Positions 16,954-49,837 of a stretch of DNA of 64,000 bases are shown in pieces. Position 1 is the stretch's first letter. Every line of letters starts with the position of its first letter. The translations under genes were made by a program, and so were the position numbers. The DNA lies in contig CAVNZM010000013.1 in the NCBI GenBank assembly GCA_963693365.1, positions 930,001 through 994,000 of the forward strand, in the 5' to 3' direction. The DNA is from Amoebidium appalachense. Its lineage: Eukaryota > Ichthyosporea. The notes under the pieces were generated by a model. The model was not told the origin of the DNA. It saw only the letters and a list, made by a program, of their open reading frames with translations, and did not search any database.

Positions 16954-18402
16954 ATGGATTCCCTTCTCGCCGCCAACCGCGCCGACGAGGTCACACAGGC
17001 CGCACGCTATGAAGCATTCAAGGGGAAAAACCTTCTCTACCTCACCGCCTACTACACCGCCCCGCACTACGAAGCCGCCGGCAGGGACAACTTCAAGCAG
17101 ATCCACGCAACGGGTGTCAACATTTGGGTTTGCCTTGATCCTACCCTGGAGGCGGACCGCGTTATGGCGGAGAAAATGGAGCAAGAAGGGTTTTTGAAGA
17201 ACGGTGGTGTTGTTTTCGCCGAACAGTCCGAGTCGGAGAAAGCTGTCGATAACATCATCGCTTCTGTTGAGAAATTGGGCGTTAAACTGGACGCTGTTTT
17301 CGGCGGCGCCGACCACGTACAGCCCATCGCCGCGGCTATTGCAGAGCGCCTGGGTCTCCCTGGAAACTCGGTCGAGTCCTACACGATCGCCCGCAACAAG
17401 TATCTCTCCCGTGACGCGTGCGAGCGTGCGGGCGTCGCTTCGCCCAAGTACCACAAGATTGAGAACGAGGGTGATTTGGAGGTCGCGGCTGCCAAGGTTG
17501 GATTTCCGATGGTGCTAAAACCGCAGAGCGGCGCGGGGTCTTTGGGTGTTTACCCGTGCCACAACATGACGGAACTCCGCACGGCGTATTCGAAAGTCGT
17601 GGAGGAGATCAAGACAAACCGCATGTTCACGTGGCAGGGAGCGCCTGGGGTTTTGGTTGAACAGTTTATCGATGGGGATGAATTTGACGTCGACCTCCTT
17701 TTCTGGGATGGGAAGTGTGTCTTTGGCTCCGTGACTGACAATTGGCCCACGGATAGCACCGGTTACTACCTCGAAACAGGTGCAAACACTCCCACAGTCT
17801 ACCCGGCCGATAAGCGTCAGGAGTTGATCGATTACGCGATTTCGGTCGTCAAGGCGATGAAATTCCGCCAGGGTTGCTTCCACGTTGAGTGCAAGTACTC
17901 TCACATCCACAACCGCCCGCTGTTGATCGAAGTGAACGCCCGCATGGGCGGGCAGTGTATTCGCCACTTCAACAAGGAGGTTTACGGGGTGGACCTATGG
18001 GACAACTTCATGATGACGTCATTGGGTATCCCTATTAACCCTCCCCGCGTTGAGAATCCCACCGTCGCGTGCGTGCATTACGACATTTGTGCTCCAAAAA
18101 CCGGTGTTCTTGTTCACGAGCGTTTCCTCGATCACATCAAGGCCCACCCGCAGGTGACAATGTGCAAGGTCACGAGGACGGCCGGGTCCAAAATTCAGGG
18201 TTTCGATACCGGAATTCCGGAATGGGTGGGGACTTTCCAGATGCGTTCTGAAGACGGAAACGTCCACGAGTTGATTGATTTGGTTAAGTCTATGCTCGAC
18301 TCCATCGATATTCCGATTGTGCCCGAGGGTGCGGAGAAGACGACGGAAACCGCCACCGCGGATGTCCAATCAGTGGAGACTGCCGCCGTCGATGCTGCCT
18401 AA
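16954..18402 (+). CDS. ATP-grasp carboxylate-amine ligase, carnosine-synthase-like
   Basis: Single-exon gene, 482 residues. The ATP-grasp signature is complete: a central-domain nucleotide loop around residues 183-204 (FPMVLKPQSGAGSLGVYPC), a lid/substrate segment at about 230-250 (VLVEQFIDGDEFDVD), and the metal-binding acidic pair, Glu in FHVECKY (about 310) and Glu/Asn in LLIEVNARMGG (about 325). Family knowledge: such enzymes use ATP to make an acyl-phosphate and join a carboxylate to an amine. The layout resembles the CARNS1/bacterial L-amino-acid ligase group rather than carbamoyl-phosphate synthase or biotin carboxylase. The substrate cannot be read from sequence. No signal peptide is visible, so it is probably cytosolic. 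The C-terminal 30 residues are Thr/Ala/Glu-rich and dispensable-looking. It is the only clearly intronless full gene among intron-rich neighbours, and its codons are GC-rich against AT-rich flanks. Confidence 0.9.
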   Translation: MDSLLAANRADEVTQAARYEAFKGKNLLYLTAYYTAPHYEAAGRDNFKQIHATGVNIWVCLDPTLEADRVMAEKMEQEGFLKNGGVVFAEQSESEKAVDNIIASVEKLGVKLDAVFGGADHVQPIAAAIAERLGLPGNSVESYTIARNKYLSRDACERAGVASPKYHKIENEGDLEVAAAKVGFPMVLKPQSGAGSLGVYPCHNMTELRTAYSKVVEEIKTNRMFTWQGAPGVLVEQFIDGDEFDVDLLFWDGKCVFGSVTDNWPTDSTGYYLETGANTPTVYPADKRQELIDYAISVVKAMKFRQGCFHVECKYSHIHNRPLLIEVNARMGGQCIRHFNKEVYGVDLWDNFMMTSLGIPINPPRVENPTVACVHYDICAPKTGVLVHERFLDHIKAHPQVTMCKVTRTAGSKIQGFDTGIPEWVGTFQMRSEDGNVHELIDLVKSMLDSIDIPIVPEGAEKTTETATADVQSVETAAVDAA

Positions 18403-19804
18403 AAATATGCGCTAATTTGCGTACAAGATTATCTATGAATGACTTGCTTTAAAAATATAAGTAACTGTTGTTATATTTTTTTGTATGGATACTAGAATAT
18501 GCATTAGGGTCTGCCCATCTACATGCGGCTGACTGACAAACAAAACGAACTGCAACCTCATGCATGCTGTGTGTGTACATTATTCGTTTATTTTAAATCT
18601 ATAGAGATCTCCTGTTCTTCCCCCTTGTTTTTGTTCTTTGATGAATAATCTCGTCATCACATGCATTTTCCTAAAATGGTAGTTAGTATGCTGAATTTGC
18701 TATCAGATGACTGGTTGCTCGTAAAGCAAATTTACTAATACGACGAAAAAACCAAAATAACGTTTGCAATCATGTACATATCATTCATGACTCTTCCGCA
18801 TGATGAATAAATACTACAATTTAAAATTAAACTACATGCATATGAAAACTGTGGGACACCAGAAACTTTGAAACCGTGCATAAATGTTGACAGAACCGAA
18901 CATTACACTTGAAACGAATTCCTGTGCGCCAGGTGGTGTTTGGGGGGGGGGGGGGGGGGGGGGGGTAGAAAGGAGCCCATTATCCCCCCCCTCCTTCTCC
19001 TCCTCTGGGCCTTCGCCACCACCACCGCCACACACATAAGCAAATCCTTCCCCCCCCCCCCCCCCCACCATAACCACCACACATGTACACACAAAATCAT
19101 CCCCCCCCTCCCCCCCCCCCCCCCCTTCTCTCTAGATCTCCCCCTCCCTCCCCCCTCCTCTCCCATTCCCCCACCCCACCCCACCCCACCCCACCACCAC
19201 CACCTTACATGCAAACACACCCAGTCATGTGTACACACGCCCACCACCACCATGGCCACAACACACTTGTGCAAGTGCCAAGGCCTCCTAAAAGTAAACA
19301 AAGTGCGCGCACATATGCTCACATGCACACATACTAACCGTATTCACATACATGCAGGGGCGTGCACACACACACACCGGCACACACAAGAACACACACG
19401 TCACACACAGACACATACACACACATGCATACAGTGTGACGCACACACACACACACATGCACACACACACACACACACACAGACACATACACACACGCAC
19501 ACACACACACATGCATACAATGTGACACACACACACACACACGCCGCAGTAGCGCACACAAACACATGCACACGCGCGCACATACACATAAGCGCACAAA
19601 TATGCACACGCGCACGCACACACACATACACCCACACCCACACAAACACACCCGGCGTAAACGTATGCCTGCAGGCCACACACACGCATGCGCACATGCA
19701 CATACACCCACACAAACACAAACGTGTGCATGCAAGCACACACCCAGACACACACATGCATCCACAAACTCGATCCGTGCGCACTTGCGCCCACAGAAGT
19801 AGTG

Positions 19805-19851
<47 letters not shown>

Positions 19852-21112
19852 AACACAAATAAATAGCACCCATCCGAACATACGTGCACATCCGTGGGAA
19901 TGCAGATGCTATAATACCTTGCACGTGCAACCACAACCACAAACAGGTGTGGCCGTACGTACAGTCTCGTGAACCCACCTACACGTGCACATCACAGAAT
20001 GCACAAACCAAAAACATGCTTTGGTTTAAATTTACAGTTTATTTAACTTTAAAGATTGCACAACCATATGTATTTTATTTAGTTTTCTTCCCCACTATAG
20101 CTATATACACATGCACTTCAGGACATTTATCTCACCACCAAAAAACCGGATCTGTACAAGTTGGATCCACATGGGCTGGTGCACCAACATTGTTTTCTTG
20201 TTCATCAAGGCCCTTCGATCCAGGGAGATTTATCGTAATCGGAAAAACAGGGAACATAACAACAAGAGAAGTTTCAAAGATTTAAACACACGAGCGATCG
20301 GCTAGACATTACCCAAATAGTGTTTATGGAAAAAACCCAAAATATTTGCGTATCAAAAATACAAAACACCCGATATTGATCAAACAATACTGAGACATGC
20401 ACCGAACCACCGAGGCACACCCATGCACATTATCATGATAAATGACGATTGCGATGCTTGGAAATTCCACTCAAGAAAACATCAAAAACTCTGCGACACA
20501 CTTCTTTCATCATTCATACAACTCCCTCCTCCCCCTTCCTACCTGTTCCCCCGAACCCATCAACCAAAAGCCAAACAAAAAAAAAAAAAAAAACCAAAAA
20601 CATAGGGGCTCATGTAACCGCAATTACAAAAAAAACGAAAGCGTAAAACAAACACGAGGAAAGATCACGCAAACCACCTGATTAGACTGTTCATCATGAG
20701 GTATCATACGGGTGTAGGGAAAGTCCTAAAAGCGTAAAACTATCGGAACTACCGGATAGTTTGCGCCTATCAGCATGAAATTTACAGCACACGTTTCGGG
20801 TGCAGGGGATATCACACAAAATCGTAGTACCAGCATTGGAAATTATCCGACAATTACGACGTACGGTTGTAGGGCATGTCCTAAAATCCTAAACCAAACA
20901 CATGAAATTTCACGTCGATCACGAGCATGAGTAGTACAGCACGAGGTACGGGCCACCGCCGTATGCCGCCTCCTCGCGTTTTGATTGGTTAGCCCACCCG
21001 TCCCTCCTCCCGTTGGCCTGAATGCCGAGGGTGTAGGCAGGCTGGGCTACGCTCGTGAGGTCGGCATGGTATAGCTCAACCTGTATGTGTACGTGTGTGT
21101 GTTTTTGTGTGT

Positions 21113-21143
<31 letters not shown>

Positions 21144-21332
21144 GGGGGGGGGTTGGGGAGGGGGGGGGGGGGGTGGGGGGAGGGGGAGAAGGATTGGGGG
21201 GGGGGGGGGGGGGGAAGAGGAGGGGAGGGAGGACAGGAGGTGGAATGGGGGAGGTGTGTGGATGGTGTATGTGTGTGTGTGGAAGGGTGGGAGGGGGGGA
21301 GGGGGGAGGGGGATGAAGCGGGATGTGTGTTG

Positions 21333-21368
<36 letters not shown>

Positions 21369-21636
21369 ATGTGTAGATGTTTAGGTGTGCATGCGTTGGT
21401 GGTTGCTTGCATGTCAGTGAGCCAGAGAGGGGCGGAAGGGGGGGGGGGGGGGGGGGGGGGGAGGAGAAGAAAGAGAGGGAGAGAAACGGAGAGGGAGAGT
21501 GTGTGTATGTCCGTGTTTCTGTCAGTGAGCACGTGTGTGTATGTGCGTGTGTAACAAAAGAGGAGACGGAGGAATGGGGGGCGGGGGGAGGGAGCCCTGT
21601 CTGTTTCGCACATTCCTTCACGATGCAGGCTAGCTT

Positions 21637-21695
<59 letters not shown>

Positions 21696-22104
21696 CGCTC
21701 CCCCCACCCCCGACACACACACACACCTCTCTTTTTCCGCCCTTTGGTTTCTTCCCAGGATATACGAGTTCTTCCTTTAGAGGACAACTCAAGGTGATAG
21801 CCTTTTCTCACATAACTCTTTTCCAGTATTTTCCCATCAGAAACAGTTAAATCTCTGATTCATCATCCATTTGTACATACATTCGTTATTCCCTCATCCT
21901 CGGCCCGTTTCTGGATTGCCACCATTGTTGCCAGTTTCGAATATGTGCAGGCCGGGATAGTGCGGCAGAATGGATAGTCCAGAAGGGTTTTAGACTGCCT
22001 GGGTGCAGGATACCTGGATATATGGTAGATAGTTTAGAGAAATTCAGACCAAGGGGGGGGGGGGGGGGAGGAGGAGGAGAAAGGGCGGTGTGGATGGGGA
22101 TAGT

Positions 22105-22140
<36 letters not shown>

Positions 22141-22488
22141 GAGTTTCTAAGTTAAAAAAAAAAAAGAAATTTAAGATGGCAATTTGCTTCAGAAATATGT
22201 GTGTGTGTGTCTGTGCGCGCGCGCGAGTGTGAGTGTGTGTGTGAGTGTGTGTGTGCGTGTGTGTGTGTGCAGGCGCGAGCACGCAAGCGTTATGGTACGT
22301 ACGGTTATGCACAGTTGTAAAGGTGTGCAAAGAGTCAACTTTACTTGTATCATGTCTCTATTCATCATTTTTGCCCGTTTATAATAGTTATTGGTGCGGT
22401 CTTTTTGCTGTTTATCACCAATCCCTCATCGTCTCAAATCACCTCACTCCACTTAATATTTTGTGGTGGTGGTGGTTGTGGTGATCGT

Positions 22489-22530
<42 letters not shown>

Positions 22531-22769
22531 CTCGCTCGTGTGTGTGTGTGTATGTATATGTGTTTGCTTCTCTGTGTGTGTGCATTCACATTGCGCCGTG
22601 TGCATGCGCGCGCGCGTGTGTGTGTGCAGTTATGTTTGTGTGCGCTTGTATATGTGTATGTGTGTGTGTGCGCGTGCGCGTGTGTGCATGCATGTGTGTG
22701 TGAGTGTGTGTGTGTGTACAGAGGGGGGTGAGGGGGGGGGGAGAGGGGGGGGGGGGGGGAGGGGGGACA
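18403..22769. other. Intergenic region: AT-rich 3' flank, then CA, C and G arrays
   Basis: AT-rich unique DNA lies at 18403-18930, with a candidate AATAAA at 18806-18811. Then: a G-run at 18940-18966, C-rich/CA-rich DNA at 18980-19850 (CA with many interruptions), unique sequence at 19870-21050, G-runs with GT at 21100-21480, C-run and CA at 21644-21725, G-runs at 22053-22140, and GT/GC at 22198-22275 and 22490-22720. Around 20710-20735 and 20868-20893 an imperfect direct repeat (TGTAGGGNANGTCCTAAAA) occurs twice. No gene is supported. Confidence 0.65.
18806..18811 (+). terminator. Candidate poly(A) signal of the ATP-grasp gene
   Basis: AATAAA about 400 bases past the TAA stop, in AT-rich DNA. 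Other weaker A/T motifs lie closer, so use is uncertain. Confidence 0.25.
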
Positions 22770-29455
<6,686 letters not shown>

Positions 29456-29670
29456 CAACTCAGCTGTGAGCCACCACCGGTCAGAAAAACCCCCCTCCCC
29501 CCCCCCTCCCCCCCCCCCCCACGCCAAACAAAATGATGGGACAACAACGTACATGCTTAATTGACCGGGGGGGGGGGGGGGTTGTTGGTGAAATTTTGTG
29601 GGTTCACTATGTAATCGACTGTGTGAAGCATGGAAACAAAAAAAGCAGGGGGGGGGGGGGGGGGTGAGAG

Positions 29671-29714
<44 letters not shown>

Positions 29715-29732
29715 GAGAGAGAGAGAGTGAGT

Positions 29733-29763
<31 letters not shown>

Positions 29764-29794
29764 GAGGAGAGGAGAGAAAGGAGAGGGAGGGAGG

Positions 29795-29834
<40 letters not shown>

Positions 29835-30022
29835 GAGAGAAAGGAGAGGGAGGGAGGGAGGGAGAGGGAGAGGGAGAGGGAGAGGGAGAGGGAGAGGGAG
29901 AGGGAGAGGGAGAGGGAGAGGGAGAGGGAGAGGGAGAGGGAGAGGGAGAGGGAGAGGGAGAGGGAGAGGGAGAGGGAGAGGGAGAGGGAGAGGGAGAGGG
30001 AGAGGGAGAGGGAGGGAGGGAG

Positions 30023-30092
<70 letters not shown>

Positions 30093-31191
30093 AAAGCAGA
30101 AACAAAACAAATTACAGAAAAGACCCAAACGGCCTATTATTGTCGAACGGAGAAAAACAATTTTCTGAAGGGGTGAGAGGGGGGAAAGAAAAAGAAAAAA
30201 AAACCAAAAACAAACAAACCACTGAAAACAAAAAGGAAACAAAAGGGAACAAAACAGAAACAAAACAAATCACCTGCAAGATGAAAACGGGGTGGTGTGC
30301 TTATTTGGAGACACAGTGACGTAATCCGTTCCATCGGATTCGCTACGCGATTTACTAGGGCAAAATATTTGATCAGATCAGCTGACTGCTGTCTCTAATA
30401 AACAATACCAAATCTATTACCACCCATAACACGTGAGGCATAACAAACTAGATGTAGGGTCTTTATGAAACACAGAAAAATAATATACAAACATTATACT
30501 TCAAAGTAAACTAAATAACTTAGGTGCTCTATACGTTTTTTCTATTTTTTCTTATTTTTTGATTAATTCTAGCTATAGGTCCTATGATCAGATTGATCAT
30601 GTTTTGCTATAGCTTAGCTAACGCAGAAGAAAAAATCTCGCTCGCTTCTCTTTCCGCAATTTTTTTTGAAGGAATTGCAGTTCACTAAAAATATTTGCTA
30701 AGAATGTCATTTCTAATGCACCAACCAGCGTCCTCGATTTGTCTATGGACCTTGAACAACCCTACTTGAAACCTAATGATGGGTTTTGGTTGCTTCTTGC
30801 CGATCCAGGTCAGGCAAGCTTTAGATCCCGTAGATCAGGGTTCGAATTGGATTGCCTTTCTGAACCAAGTAGAATTCTATGAGCCCGCGGCGGCGCTTCG
30901 CTAGCACAAAGCTGTTTTTCTTTTACTTTTTAGCTGCATTTGAATTTCAAACTATATTATATTCTATTTGGTTTCTGGTATTTTTGAAGACTCAAAATAC
31001 AGAATTTTATGATGGTGCCTTTTACGTGGACGATTTTGAGGGGCTGACTGTAACAATAGATGTAGGTGTTTTCCGGGAAAAAGCAAAAACGATTCTAAAT
31101 ACAAGGTATCCCAATTCTAAATGATTTATACAACTGATCGTTTGTTGACCAATCACATGCCAGTATTTAGGTTTTACTGCGTGGTTTAACT
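29456..31191. other. Spacer between RING and BRCT genes: G, GA and GGGAGA arrays
   Basis: G-runs at 29567-29580 and 29650-29713; GA dinucleotides at 29714-29760 and 30025-30090; the hexamer array in between; A-rich sequence at 30100-30270; unique AT-rich DNA at 30330-31190. One 81-codon frame with ATG at 30879 (30879-31124 +) has no recognisable domain and I would not call it a gene without transcript evidence. A tRNA-like GGTTCGAAT box at about 30840 lacks a matching cloverleaf. Confidence 0.6.
29855..30015. repeat. (GGGAGA)n hexanucleotide array
   Basis: About 25 copies of GGGAGA, flanked on both sides by GA dinucleotide arrays and by a pair of GGAGAGGAGAGAAAGGAGAG segments (about 29760 and 29828). 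Its Gly-Glu and Arg-Gly open frames are repeat translations. Confidence 0.95.
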
Positions 31192-46496
<15,305 letters not shown>

Positions 46497-46721
46497 CTTC
46501 GCATTCAACCAAACCTAACCTCACATCCTTGCTGTAGTTTGTTTAATCTGTTCTGAATCGCCATGCTATCTTCCCACCCTACGCTGTGACACTCAGAGAA
46601 GTACACAAACGGCAGCTGAGTGAAATGCTACTCAGTGTGCTTACATAAGAAATTGCTCATGTAAATCTTCTTTGTGGTTTATGTTTGTTGTTTGTATGAG
46701 ATGATCGGCACAGAGCTCGAA

Positions 46722-46815
46722 ATTACCGAAAAACATTCGGTAATTTACCAAAATTTGATTTCCCAAAAATTACCGAAAAACATTCGGTAATTTACCAAAA
46801 TTTGATTTCCCAAAG
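46722..46815. repeat. 47-base tandem duplication with internal palindrome
   Basis: Two copies of ATTACCGAAAAACATTCGGT plus AATTTACCAAAATTTGATTT. The first part is an imperfect inverted repeat (ACCGAAAAACATTCGGT). It lies in the spacer between the small coiled-coil gene and the BRCT gene start. Confidence 0.95.
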
Positions 46816-46973
46816 ACAGTTCTCTGAGAGCAATCCCGGGGGTATACACACTTTAATGTCAAGCCTTGAACAAAATATCAATAAATATATATATAATGTA
46901 TGATACAAAGCAAAAAACATACAGCAGAGCAGCTGAAGCAGAGAAAACGTACACAATATTTCTGTAGAGACTT

Positions 46974-47699
46974 TCATACATCTAATACACTCCGACTTCC
47001 GCTCATCTCCGCAAGAGAACGCGTCACCTGTTTTTCTAGCCTCTTAGCCTCGATAGCCTGGCAGGTTACAGAAACCTGGGCTGCTGGGCTGCACCAACAA
47101 GAGGGAGAGAAAAAAATAGGGTTAAAGCTGTTCAACTACATCATGGATGTTCGTTGTTGTGCAAAGCTCAAGTTAGTGCGGGTGTGGAAAGTTTCGGGTT
47201 TTGTTGCCTTCAAGTCGTAGCAGTTTTAGTACCGAGTTTTCCAAGCTGTAGAAGTAGTGTACTCCGGCTATGCAGGGTCTGCATGCGCATCTTCAGGCTG
47301 TACGACAAGTACAGGGAGTTGAAACTATTAGAGGGGCGCAGAGGTTTATGGTTACTGCGTCCCGAGCACCTAAGAAACGTGTAGTAAAGCTTCTTGTTAC
47401 CCAGTGCAGCTTGCACTAAAGGCCGGCAACACAAGCCATTTTCTGGATGCGTTTGGCGGCATTCACAACCAGCAAACAAAACGTGCTTGTTGCTGGGCAG
47501 CCTGCACACGGGAACAAAACTTTGAAGCCAGAACAGGAACAGTTGCCGTGTCCGGTCTTAACATAGAATGACTGGTGGGTGGATGGAGGGAGTGAGGGCT
47601 GGTGTCTGTGTATTTTAGCCCTCGGGAGGGGAGTCACGGTGCTGTTGGCCCGCTTACAGTGGATGCTGCTGGCGATTCTGGTTGATACTGGCATTCAAT
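46974..47699 (-). CDS. 3' part of a small coiled-coil protein gene
   Basis: Three phase-matched exons on the minus strand: 47699-47658, 47501-47233 and 47080-46974, ending in TGA 46976-46974. The middle exon has a cysteine-rich start ([19 protein letters not shown]) and then a helix ([19 protein letters not shown]). The last exon continues it ([20 protein letters not shown]). Donors are GTAAGC and GTACTA; acceptors are GTGCAG and AGCAG. The 5' end is not found because the first exon borders a (GT)n array at 47708-47850. No family is recognised. The four Cys could bind zinc, but no known pattern fits. It ends about 480 bases upstream of the BRCT gene, on the same strand. Confidence 0.55.
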
Positions 47700-47704
47700 C
47701 TAGG

Positions 47705-47777
<73 letters not shown>

Positions 47778-47809
47778 CGTGTGTGTGTGTAGGTGTGTGT
47801 GTTTGTGTT

Positions 47810-47849
<40 letters not shown>

Positions 47850-49837
47850 GTGTGTGTGTGTGTAGGGGAAGTAAAGAAGTGGGGTAGTGAGGGAAAGAGG
47901 GAAGAGTGGGCAAGGCTGGGAGGGCAGCACAAGAATGTTGGACCTGCGGGTGGTGATATGGTGCAGTTATGGCGTCTTAATAGTGTTCCTGTGTGGTTGT
48001 GCGTCTGTGTATTTGTCTGTGTGTGTGTGTGTGTGTCACGGTGTGTGTGCCTGTATGTATGTGCGCACGCGTGTGCTTGTGTGTGTACTGCGGCGCACGT
48101 GGTGGTGGTGGTGGGGGGGGGGGGGGGGAGGGAGGGACTTGCGGGGAGAGAGATCTAGATAGAGGGAGAGAGGGAGAGGGAGAGAGAGCTAGAGACGTCT
48201 ATGGCGAGAAAGAGAGTGAGGGAGAGAGAAAGAGAGGGAGGGGGGGGGGGGGGGAGGGGGGGCGGGGCCGGGGAGGGGGAAGGAGGGAGAGAGGGGGGAG
48301 GGGGGAAGAGAGAGAGGGCGTGTGTGGGGGGGGAGGGGGGAGGGGGTGGGGGTGGGGGGAGCGTGAGAGCAATTGTGTGTGTGGTTATAGTGTCTGTGGG
48401 GGGGGTGTTTAAGTCTGTGTTTGTGCAAACTCTACTTGTGTGTTCGTTTACGAGTTTAAACTCGTTGGTCACATGCAGCTCATATCATGCAGCTCCCCGT
48501 TCAGCGGGACGCCCGGACCTACGTAGAATGGGCCTCAGCTCCTAGTGCAGCGCAGGCATTTGTATTGCTCCTTTTACATCATACTATTGAAATAAGCGTG
48601 TTCTACACATAGGCTACTGGGAAAATAGTAAACCGATGCCATTTAACCGAACTATGCTTTAGGAGTTAGTCTTATGGTTTCACCGCCGGGACTCCCACCG
48701 GTCACCGCAGGCGCCAGGCTGCCAGGCTGCCAGGCGGGGGGTTTATGCACTTTGTATTGCTGCGGACATCGTCAGGGGCCCAGCCTCACTTGACGGCCTA
48801 CTGCGTTTTCCAGCGCAGCCATTCAAATGCAGCTAGTGACTTATGTGCATATGTACACTGTATGCAATAAAACAACCCTATTATAGATTATGGATAAGCA
48901 TAAGCTAGCATTGGTAGCTCCGAGAGAAAGTTAAGACACCGATTCACAATATCATACTGTGCAGCATTAATAAGGTGATCTAACACGGTCATTTTATAAC
49001 GGATATACTGGGGGGGAGAAGTAGAAAAGAGAATAAAGCCGCCCATAACCTCCGGTTCTACCACATTAGCTAACAGGTCACATTTATTGATAGATATGCA
49101 TCCGCGAGTAAACCACCCCCCACACATACGAGGAGGAGACACCAAAAACAATGATTACCACGAACCCTGGATCGACAGCCTGAGCCGATCAGGCTGGTTG
49201 CGCAAACTGGTACTAATTTTAGGTAACCAATTATCAGGAACATACATTTACTATATATGGCTACATTGGTGCGTCGTTATCCAATCATAATTGGTGAGCC
49301 GATAAAAAGAGCGCGAACCAATCATAAAAAGTCCGGCTTGTACTGCTTACCCAATCGGGCGGCGCCCCATGTGAACTTGTCAAGTTGTTTTTGCATTCTT
49401 TTGGCCGCAGCCGCGGGGTATATAATGAAGTGTCGACAAAGATTTTGCTTCAGTTCTGCGAGGTCCAGATCAGTGCGTGTTGATTGTTTTTTGGGGAAGG
49501 CATACATAAGCTAAAGCAAACTGTAAGGTGAAAGCTTTGGGGGAAAAACCTAAGTTTCTAATTAGCTAGCTGAGATATCTCTTGCTTTGTGTACATGTAT
49601 GCACACGTATACGTCAGGCAGATCTTGCCCCAAGCTTAAGACTTAAGAATTGAAACGAAGTTAAAGTGCATGTATACACTGAGAGAACCATTGCCCGTTC
49701 AAACTTTATCATTATCTTCCATATTCAGCAAGTTTCTCTGCTTATCCCTTTTCAACTCGCAAGCTTACAACCCTTCCACCATCACCTCGCTCTACCAAAA
49801 TTTACCTATTTTCGTCACCTATAATAACAGCGGTCGT
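47700..49837. other. Spacer: GT array, G-rich tract, dispersed repeat B, promoter region of the transporter
   Basis: (GT)n at 47708-47850; GT/GC-rich 47990-48110; GA/G-rich 48110-48360; unique 48420-48715; dispersed repeat copy B at 48715-49070; unique AT-balanced DNA at 49080-49837, which should hold the transporter promoter. No extra gene is supported. Confidence 0.65.
48715..49070 (-). repeat. Dispersed repeat copy B, inverted relative to copy A
   Basis: Minus-strand counterpart of 14690-15075. The minus frame ends with LDHLINAAQYDIV, then RCLNFLSELPMLA, and a TAA at about 48890. The two copies are about 34 kb apart in opposite orientation and could recombine to invert the DNA between them. 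Confidence 0.6.

Noticed and set aside
30830-30860. tRNA-like GGTTCGAAT box, possible tRNA or SINE
   Set aside because: No matching A box or cloverleaf stems could be drawn around it.
30879-31124. 81-residue frame with ATG
   Set aside because: No domain, no neighbouring exons in phase, AT-rich spacer. Could be chance.
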